NCBI RefSeq assembly: GCF_900107045.1
Contig: NZ_FNON01000001.1
Span: forward strand, 558,001-622,000
DNA: 64,000 nucleotides
Source: Amycolatopsis xylanica
GTDB lineage: Bacteria > Actinomycetota > Actinomycetes > Mycobacteriales > Pseudonocardiaceae
Reading direction: 5' to 3'
This document shows positions 58,133 through 64,000 of this stretch, piece after piece. The first letter of the stretch is position 1; each line of letters opens with the position of its first letter. Under the pieces are notes generated by a model. That model did no database searches. It was not told the DNA's origin and was given only the letters and a program-made list of their open reading frames with translations. Position numbers and translations under genes: made by a program.

Positions 58133-59272
58133 CTACGGCAGCCGGCCCCGCAGTTCCATCGCCGCGCGGACGCGGCCCTGCGCGATCGACAGGGCCGCCG
58201 CGTGCGGCAGGGTCCCGGATCGTTCGGCCGCGGTCAGCACCTGATCGGTGTTGCGCCGCACGCGTTCGGCGACCGAGGTCATGATCGCGGCCGGGTCGGG
58301 GCGGAACGGCGAACGCCGGGCGTCCATCGCGAAGGCCGCCGCGATCACGCCGCCCGCGTTGGCGATGAAGTCCGGCACGACCGTGACGCCGCGCCCGGCG
58401 AGCACCTGGCGCGCCGCGGGGGTGGTCGGCAGGTTGGCGCCCTCGATGATCAGCTGGGCTTTGACATCCGGCGCGACGTCGACGTCGAGCACGTCCTGGC
58501 GGGCGGCGGGAATGAGGACTTCGCAGTCGACCAGCAGCTCGGCGCCCGCCGCGATCCGGTGATGGGGCGGCGCGGCCTGGACACACGCGTCGCCGTGTTC
58601 GGCGCGCAGGTCAAGCCATTTCGGCACATCGAGGCCGCTGGGGGAGTAGACCACGCCCTGCGAGGTCGACAAGGCGACGATCTGCGCCCCGAGTTCGTGC
58701 AGCCGCCGGGCGGCCGCCGCGCCGACCGCGCCGAAACCCTGGATCGAGACGCGCGCGCCCGCGGACGAGCGGCCGATCCGGAACAGCGCCGCGTCCGCCG
58801 ATTCGGCGACCCCGTGCCCGGTCACGCCGAGCTTGTCGTAAGGGACGCCGCCGAGTTCCTCCGGCACGCCGACGGCCGCGCCGCGGTCGCCGAGCTCGTC
58901 CTGGATGATCGCCGCGTCGCGCTCGGTCAGGCCCATGTCGAGCCCGGCGACGTACTGCGAGGGGATCTGATCAGCGAGTTTCCGGGCGAACGCGCGCAAG
59001 ACGCGTTCCTTGCCCGCGCCGTCCGGGTCGCCCGCGATGCCCGCCTTCGCGCCGCCGTGGAACAAATCGACGGCGGCCCATTTCCACGTCATCACCCTGG
59101 CGAGCCGGGCGATTTCGTTGACAGACACGTCCGGGCCCATCCGGATGCCGCCCTTGCCGGAGCCGCGTGCCGTGTTGTCGATGACGAGCACGCCCCGCAT
59201 CCCGGTCTTGGTGTCCGAGACGCAGACGATCTTCTCGGGTCCCCACTCGTCCATGCTCTGCAGCAGATCCAC
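58133..59272 (-). CDS. Glu/Leu/Phe/Val dehydrogenase family enzyme
   Basis: A 379-aa amino-acid dehydrogenase. GKGGIRMGP and VDLFHGGAKAGIAGDP hold the catalytic Lys. PSQYVAGLDMGLTERD, the coenzyme-binding GVTGHGVAESADAA and VSIQGFGAVGAAAARRL, LPTTPAARQVLAGRGVTVVPDFIANAGGV follow. Length fits leucine/phenylalanine/glutamate dehydrogenases. It probably deaminates an amino acid to a 2-oxo acid with NAD(P). It is the middle gene of the unit FAD oxidoreductase-dehydrogenase-LysR (9-bp gaps). Confidence 0.88.
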   Translation of the reverse strand: MDLLQSMDEWGPEKIVCVSDTKTGMRGVLVIDNTARGSGKGGIRMGPDVSVNEIARLARVMTWKWAAVDLFHGGAKAGIAGDPDGAGKERVLRAFARKLADQIPSQYVAGLDMGLTERDAAIIQDELGDRGAAVGVPEELGGVPYDKLGVTGHGVAESADAALFRIGRSSAGARVSIQGFGAVGAAAARRLHELGAQIVALSTSQGVVYSPSGLDVPKWLDLRAEHGDACVQAAPPHHRIAAGAELLVDCEVLIPAARQDVLDVDVAPDVKAQLIIEGANLPTTPAARQVLAGRGVTVVPDFIANAGGVIAAAFAMDARRSPFRPDPAAIMTSVAERVRRNTDQVLTAAERSGTLPHAAALSIAQGRVRAAMELRGRLP

Positions 59273-59281
59273 TGAAAGTCC

Positions 59282-60430
59282 TTAAACGACGTTGTGTTCG
59301 GGCTTGATCTTGTTTCCCGTGAAACGTTGCACGTCCAATGTGGACACGTCGACAAAAGGTTTTTCGCCGAGAACGAGATCGCGGAGTACTTCGCCGACGG
59401 CGGGGCCTTGGCCGAAGCCGTGCCCGGAAAACCCGGTGGCGTAAAAGAAACCGGGGACGCCGGCGGACTGGCCGATGATCGCGTTGTGGTCGGGGCTGAT
59501 CTCGTAGAGCCCGGCCCAGCCGTGCGCGATCCCGACTTCGGCGAGCCCCGGCGCGCGACGCAGGACCGCCGAGCCGAGCCGTTCGAGCCAGCCGTCATGG
59601 GCCGACAGGTGATAGCCGAACTCCTCGTCAGGGTCGGACATCCCGATCAACAGTCCGGCGCCCTCGGGATGGAAGTAGAACGTGGTGCCGAAGTCGATGG
59701 TCATCGGGAGGCCCGGCGGCAGAGCGGGAATCGGCTCGGTGACCCGGATCTGGCGGCGCAGCGGCCGCACGGGCAGGTCGACGCCCGCCAGCTCGCCGAT
59801 CTCGGCCGACCAGGCGCCCGCGGCGCAGACGACCGTCGAGGTGCGGACGGTTCCGGCGGTCGTGTGGACCGCGGAGAGGTGCCCGCCGGTGGTCTCGATG
59901 CCGGTGACCGCGCAGTGCCGCCGGATCGTCGCGCCCAGCCGCCGCGCGCCCTGTGCGAAACCCTGCACGACCGCTTCCGGCGTGCAATGGCCGTCGCGCG
60001 GCGAATACGCGGCGGCGAGCAGGCCTTCGGTGCTGATGATCGGCGACAGCGCCCGTGCTTCGGCGACCTCCAGCATGCGGCTCGGCACGCCTGCCGTGTT
60101 CTGCACGGCGACGCCCGCGGTGAACGCGGCGACGTCGCCCGGTTTGTCGAGCAGGAAGAGATAGCCGTGCTGGCGCAGGTCGATCTCGCCGCCCGGCCGC
60201 CGCGCGAACCGTTCCAGCAGCTCGATACTGCGCGCGCCGAGCGCGATGTTGACCGGATCGGAGAACTGCGCGCGCACCCCGCCCGCCGCCTTCGAAGTGC
60301 TGCCGGACGCGAGCTCGTCGCGTTCGAGCAGCAGGACGTCGACCCCCGCTTCGGCGAGATGGAAGGCGGCGCTGACGCCGACCACCCCACCGCCGATGAT
60401 CACCACCTCGGCCGTGCCGCGCATTTCCAT
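59282..60430 (-). CDS. FAD-dependent amine/amino-acid oxidoreductase (DAO family)
   Basis: A 382-aa protein. The N-terminal FAD motif VVIIGGGVVGVSAAFHLAEAGVDVLLLER is followed by the DAO-family pattern ELASGSTSKAAGGVRAQF, VVCAAGAWSAEIGELAG and the C-terminal GWAGLYEISPDHNAIIG...GFFYATGFSGHGFGQGPAVGEVLRDL. This matches sarcosine oxidase beta-like, glycine oxidase-like and proline dehydrogenase-like enzymes. It probably oxidises a secondary or primary amine. It is divergent from the APC permease gene (149-bp spacer), which would import its substrate. Confidence 0.88.
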   Translation of the reverse strand: MEMRGTAEVVIIGGGVVGVSAAFHLAEAGVDVLLLERDELASGSTSKAAGGVRAQFSDPVNIALGARSIELLERFARRPGGEIDLRQHGYLFLLDKPGDVAAFTAGVAVQNTAGVPSRMLEVAEARALSPIISTEGLLAAAYSPRDGHCTPEAVVQGFAQGARRLGATIRRHCAVTGIETTGGHLSAVHTTAGTVRTSTVVCAAGAWSAEIGELAGVDLPVRPLRRQIRVTEPIPALPPGLPMTIDFGTTFYFHPEGAGLLIGMSDPDEEFGYHLSAHDGWLERLGSAVLRRAPGLAEVGIAHGWAGLYEISPDHNAIIGQSAGVPGFFYATGFSGHGFGQGPAVGEVLRDLVLGEKPFVDVSTLDVQRFTGNKIKPEHNVV

Positions 60431-60579
60431 AAGGCGACCGTAGGACGCCGGAACGTGCTCGCGCGAGCCGTTCAGTGCCAGTAGATCTGGGGCTCAGCGA
60501 CATCCATCGGCGGCCTCGTGAACCTTTCGCGAACTCGGCGGAACAGTGAAAGTCACCCACAACGATCTGGGAGGCGCTG

Positions 60580-62046
60580 ATGAGCAGGCTCGGCGAACGC
60601 GAATCGGGATTCCTGAGCACCGGACCGCGCGGGATTTTCCGCCGGACTCTGCCCGCCGCGGAGCCGGACAGCGGGCATCGCATGGTCCGGGTGCTCGGGC
60701 TGGGCCAGCTCACCTTGATCGGCGTCGGCGCGATCATCGGCGCCGGGATCTTCAGCCTGGCCGGCGCGGTCGCCCGCGACATCGCCGGGCCCGCGGTGTT
60801 GCTCTCGTTCCTGATCGCCGGCGTCGCGTCGCTCTGCTCGGCGTTCGCGTACGCCGAGTTCACCGGGCTGGTGCCGCGCGCCGGGTCCTCGTACACCTAT
60901 GGCGCGGCCGTGCTCGGCGAGATCGTCGGCTGGGTGATCGGCTGGGACCTGCTGCTCGAATACACCGCGATCGTGGCCGCGGTGTCGATCGGCATGTCGG
61001 GGTATGTCGGCTTCCTGCTCGACGACCTCGGCATCCATCTGCCTGCGTGGGCGCTCGGCGCGCCGGGCACCGGGGCGGGCCACCGGATCGACCTGGTCGC
61101 GGTGCTGATCTGCCTCGGCGTCGCGTGGCTGCTCAACCGGGGCACGAAGACCTCGTCGCGGGTCGACGTCGTGCTGACCGTCATCAAGATCGTGATCGTG
61201 CTGCTGGTGGTGATCGTCGGGATCACCAAGGTGCAGAGCGCGAACCTGAGCCCGTTCATGCCGTTCGGGTTCGACGGCGCGGTCGCGGGCGCGTCGACGG
61301 TGTTCTTCGCCGTGTTCGGGTACGACGCGCTGAGCACGGCGGCCGAGGAATCCCTTGAAGCGCGGCGGAATCTGCCCAAAGCGATGATGCTCTCGCTCGG
61401 CATCTGCATGGTGCTCTACGTGCTCGCCTGCATCGTGCTCACCGGCATGGTCGGCTACCAGAAGGTGGACCCGGCGCGCGGGTTCTCGGCCGCGTTCGAG
61501 GCGGTCGGGCTCGGCGGTGTCGGCACGATCGTCGCCATCGGCGCGGTGCTCGGCATCGTGACGGTCAGCTTCTCGTTCATGATGGGCGCCTCGAGGCTCT
61601 GGTACGCGCTCAGCCGCGACGGCCTGATGCCGCGCTGGTTCGGCGGCCTGCACCCGCGCCGCCGGGTGCCGCACCGCGCGACCTGGCTGATCGGCGGCGC
61701 GTCCGCGGTACTCGCCGGGCTGCTGCCGGTGCGTGAAGCGGCCGAGCTGACCAACATCGGCGTGCTGCTCGCGTTCGTCATCGTCAGCGCCGCGGTCATC
61801 GTGCTGCGCTACCGCAGCCCGGAGCTGCCGCGCGGGTTCAGGTGCCCCGGCATGCCGATCGTGCCGTTGATCGGTATCGGGTTCTCGATCTGGCTGATGA
61901 CGTTCCTCAAGGCCGAAACCTGGTGGCGGCTGGGCGTCTGGCTGGTGCTCGGATTGATCATTTACGCTGCTTACGGCTACCGCAACGCACGGAAGGTCAG
62001 CCCTGGGGGATCGGTCGATCTGGCGAGCCTGCCCGACCAGCCGTGA
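60580..62046 (+). CDS. APC-superfamily amino-acid permease
   Basis: A 488-aa membrane protein with about 12 transmembrane helices. The start motif LTLIGVGAIIGAGIFSLAG is the amino-acid binding G-[S/A]-G region of TM1, and later VFFAVFGYDALSTAAEES (TM6 region) is typical of the CAT/cationic amino-acid sub-group. ATG 60580 has GGGAGG 5 nt upstream. It is divergent from the FAD oxidoreductase/dehydrogenase/LysR genes and likely provides their substrate. Confidence 0.92.
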   Translation: MSRLGERESGFLSTGPRGIFRRTLPAAEPDSGHRMVRVLGLGQLTLIGVGAIIGAGIFSLAGAVARDIAGPAVLLSFLIAGVASLCSAFAYAEFTGLVPRAGSSYTYGAAVLGEIVGWVIGWDLLLEYTAIVAAVSIGMSGYVGFLLDDLGIHLPAWALGAPGTGAGHRIDLVAVLICLGVAWLLNRGTKTSSRVDVVLTVIKIVIVLLVVIVGITKVQSANLSPFMPFGFDGAVAGASTVFFAVFGYDALSTAAEESLEARRNLPKAMMLSLGICMVLYVLACIVLTGMVGYQKVDPARGFSAAFEAVGLGGVGTIVAIGAVLGIVTVSFSFMMGASRLWYALSRDGLMPRWFGGLHPRRRVPHRATWLIGGASAVLAGLLPVREAAELTNIGVLLAFVIVSAAVIVLRYRSPELPRGFRCPGMPIVPLIGIGFSIWLMTFLKAETWWRLGVWLVLGLIIYAAYGYRNARKVSPGGSVDLASLPDQP

Positions 62047-62105
62047 ACTCGTTTCGCCCTTCTCGCGAATAGCCGGGTGAACGGTCCCACGGCGAGAGGC
62101 TGAAC

Positions 62106-62672
62106 TTGAGCTCAGACGCAGCGGTGATCGAAGCGTCGCTAGGCGAACCAGGCCGGTTCGCGGCGATCTTCGACCGCCACGGTCCCCACATACACCGCTA
62201 TCTCGCGCGACGGCTCGGCAGGGAGGCCGCCGACGACCTGGTCGGCGACACCTTCCTGATCGCCTTCGACAAACGCGGCAAGTACGACCTGGCCCGGCCG
62301 GACGCCCGGCCGTGGCTGTACGGCATCGCGACCAACCTGGTCAGTCAATACTGGCGTGAACAGGGCAAACAGGCACGGCTGCGGCTGGTCACCGGACCGG
62401 AGCCGGTCCAGGACGGGCACGCCGACCGGGTCGCCGAGCAGGTGACCGCCGAGGCCATGGGCGACGTGCTCACCCAGGCGCTGGACACGCTGTCCGAAGG
62501 CGACCGCGACGTGCTCGTGCTGATCGCCACCGAGGGACTGGCCTACGAGGAGGTCGCGGCCGCGCTGGACATCCCGGTCGGGACGGTCCGGTCGCGGATG
62601 TTCCGCGCCCGCAAGAAAGTCCGCGCCTCGCTCGGCTTGACGACTTCTGAGGAGATTTCCCAGCATGGATGA
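62106..62672 (+). CDS. ECF-type RNA polymerase sigma factor
   Basis: A 188-aa sigma-70 protein. Region 2 has FAAIFDRHGPHIHRYLARRLGREAADDLVGDTFLIAFDKR, region 4 LSEGDRDVLVLIATEGLAYEEVAAALDIPVGTVRSRMFRARKKVR. The start appears to be TTG 62106 after GAGAGGC. It overlaps the downstream gene by 8 bp. The pairing sigma factor plus CU044_5270-type protein is common in this group, with the second protein as a probable regulator. Confidence 0.92.
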   Translation: MSSDAAVIEASLGEPGRFAAIFDRHGPHIHRYLARRLGREAADDLVGDTFLIAFDKRGKYDLARPDARPWLYGIATNLVSQYWREQGKQARLRLVTGPEPVQDGHADRVAEQVTAEAMGDVLTQALDTLSEGDRDVLVLIATEGLAYEEVAAALDIPVGTVRSRMFRARKKVRASLGLTTSEEISQHG

Positions 62673-63558
62673 GCTGCAGTTGCTGAAGGAAGCAGGAGAC
62701 AAGACCCCGCTCGTCACGCTGGCGGAACTCGCGCCGGCGCGAGCGCGCCTCGAAGCCGCGATCGGCGCGTCGTCCGTTACGGCCAAAGCCCCCCGGTCTC
62801 GTCGCAGGCGGCTCGCCTGGGGTGGTGCAGGAGTCATCGGGCTCGCCGCCGCGATCACCGCGGTGATCGCGGTCGCGCCCGTCGACGAGGTGGCGCCGCG
62901 GGCGGTCGCCGATCCTGTGCGGGTGCTGACCGAGGCGGCCGCCGCTGCGTTGCTCGAACCGGACGCGGAGCCACGTCCCGAGCAGCTGATCTACACCAAG
63001 ACGCAGAACCCCGGGAGCGTGCGGGAGTCATGGCTTTCGGTCGACGGCGAGCATGACGGGTTCATCAAACAGGAACAAGGCGACTTCCCGTTGCCAGGGT
63101 GTGTCAATGGGAAGGCTCAGGTGATCAAAGGCGACGAGCCGCTGCCAGGCCAGTTCGAACTCTGCAAGCCGTCGCCAGCCTACCTGCGGGACCTGCCCAC
63201 CGACGCCGACGCGATGCTCGCCTACCTCTTGAAGAATCACAGCGGTGCCGAGGGCGACGTCAACGCGCTCGGCAAGGATGTCGCGTCACTCGCCAACGAG
63301 CGCTACCTGCGCCCGGCGGCTCGCGCGGCGCTGTTCCGCGCCGCGGCGAAGGTGCCGGGTCTGTCCGTGGTGGAAAACGCGAAGGACGGGATCGGCAGGC
63401 TGGGCATCGGCATCACCTGGCCGACCCCGCACGGATCTTCGAAGGCCGCCAAGCCGGTCATCCTGGTCTTCGATCCGAAAACCGGGATCTATCTGGGGGA
63501 TCGGTCCACAGCGGTGGTCACCCGCGGCATCGTGGACAAGATCGGAGACCACCCCTGA
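62665..63558 (+). CDS. CU044_5270-family membrane protein, probable sigma-factor regulator
   Basis: A 297-aa protein. The N-terminal part MDELQLLKEAGDKTPLVTLAELAPARARLEAAIG is followed by RRRRLAWGG and one transmembrane helix (about residues 53-70), then an extracytoplasmic domain of about 220 aa with two Cys (PGCVNGK and FELCKPS). This is the standard arrangement of proteins encoded just after such ECF factors. It may act as anti-sigma or envelope sensor. ATG 62665 overlaps the sigma stop by 8 bp and has GAGGAGA nearby. Confidence 0.78.
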   Translation: MDELQLLKEAGDKTPLVTLAELAPARARLEAAIGASSVTAKAPRSRRRRLAWGGAGVIGLAAAITAVIAVAPVDEVAPRAVADPVRVLTEAAAAALLEPDAEPRPEQLIYTKTQNPGSVRESWLSVDGEHDGFIKQEQGDFPLPGCVNGKAQVIKGDEPLPGQFELCKPSPAYLRDLPTDADAMLAYLLKNHSGAEGDVNALGKDVASLANERYLRPAARAALFRAAAKVPGLSVVENAKDGIGRLGIGITWPTPHGSSKAAKPVILVFDPKTGIYLGDRSTAVVTRGIVDKIGDHP

Positions 63559-63635
63559 CCGGGTGAAGACGGCGCCGGTAACCCCTGACTAGAATTCGTG
63601 CCGGTTGGCAAGATTTCGCCGGAAGGGGTTGCCGG

Positions 63636-64000
63636 ATGGGGGCTCGGGGGCCGTACGCGCCGGGGGTGGCGCGGCGGGAAGAACTCATCCGGGCCGCGCT
63701 GCAGGTCTTCGCGACCAGGGGATACGAAGCCGTTTCGCTGCGGGAACTCGCGGCACAGGTCGGGATTTCGCACACCGGGCTCCGCCATCATTTCGCCTCG
63801 AAAGAGGAGCTGCTGATGGCGGTGCTCCGGTATCGCGACGAGCAGGCGCTCGAACCCGAAAAGGCCGAGGGCGTCACGGGGATGGACTGGCTGCGCGCCA
63901 GCGAACAAGTGGTGGCGCACAACGTCCGCCAGCCCCATCTGGTGCAGCTTTTCGCGACCCTGTCGACGGCGGCGAGTGAACCCTCGCATCCCGCGCACGC
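63636..64000 (+). CDS. TetR-family regulator, 3' end outside the window
   Basis: At least 121 codons are present and the frame is open at the end of the window. The HTH is typical: EELIRAALQVFATRGYEAVSLRELAAQVGISHTGLRHHFASKEELL. The part after it (VLRYRDEQALEPEKAEGVTGMDWLRASEQVVAHNVRQPHLVQLFATLS) begins the C-terminal ligand domain. ATG 63636 has GGAAGGGG upstream. It may control genes beyond the window. Confidence 0.9.
   Translation, partial: MGARGPYAPGVARREELIRAALQVFATRGYEAVSLRELAAQVGISHTGLRHHFASKEELLMAVLRYRDEQALEPEKAEGVTGMDWLRASEQVVAHNVRQPHLVQLFATLSTAASEPSHPAH

Overview
The window is GC-rich and coded like an actinomycete: GTG starts are common, 4-bp ATGA/GTGA overlaps are frequent, and rho-independent-type hairpins sit between convergent genes. 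Lsr2, an ESX/PPE/EspG accessory operon, a GerW-family protein, an EF-hand protein, a chitinase with DasR-type operators and many secreted polysaccharide-degrading enzymes point to a soil Pseudonocardiales bacterium. My best guess is an Amycolatopsis-like genus, which is inference only.

Region 1 (1-11.4 kb) is a glyoxylate/formate catabolic operon. A GntR/FadR-type regulator faces, across a 1-kb tract of degenerate 21-bp repeats, a co-directional operon: ketopantoate-reductase-like gene, formate dehydrogenase Mo subunit, NuoE-NuoF fusion, formate dehydrogenase Fe-S subunit, hydroxypyruvate isomerase, tartronate semialdehyde reductase and glyoxylate carboligase. The formate dehydrogenase alpha chain is split in two and its halves are encoded in permuted order. 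Glyoxylate would be condensed, isomerised and reduced to glycerate while formate is oxidised with NAD+, as expected for oxalate, glycine or purine-derived C1/C2 units.

Region 2 (11-24.4 kb) holds single genes: a secreted PQQ-type sugar dehydrogenase, a small catalase-family peroxidase, lsr2, a secreted SGNH esterase, a GIY-YIG protein, a GH28 pectinase, an EF-hand protein, RNase HI, a GerW-like protein, a large NACHT-type STAND NTPase (possible defence gene) and a PI-PLC-like secreted enzyme.

Region 3 (24.6-36.3 kb) holds an operon of a membrane-anchored protein plus a lipoprotein with solute-binding and VWA domains; a Nudix gene; a six-gene ESX accessory operon in which every junction is a 4-bp overlap; and a MoxR ATPase/VWA-metallopeptidase set followed by a secreted EEP-family phosphodiesterase.

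Region 4 (36.2-43.6 kb) is regulator-rich: TetR with two palindromic operators facing an NAD(P)-binding epimerase-like gene, GntR plus arginase-like protein, a three-hairpin intergenic array, and several small hypotheticals.

Region 5 (43.6-47.8 kb) is an overlapping operon of ECF sigma factor, membrane Rieske protein, cupredoxin lipoprotein, Tat-exported metallophosphoesterase and membrane protein. It is followed by tRNA-Pro(GGG) and an ATP-grasp gene that carries a 39-nt in-frame piece of that tRNA.

Region 6 (47.8-57.2 kb) contains an alginate-lyase-like enzyme, a Tat-exported beta-helix protein, a CapK-like adenylate-forming enzyme with the ADP-heptose genes gmhB-gmhA-hldE, and a GH18 chitinase with three DasR-like boxes.

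Region 7 (57.2-64 kb) is an amino-acid/amine catabolic locus (FAD oxidoreductase, Glu/Leu dehydrogenase and LysR, divergent from an APC permease), then an ECF sigma factor with a CU044_5270-type partner, and the start of a TetR gene cut by the window end.
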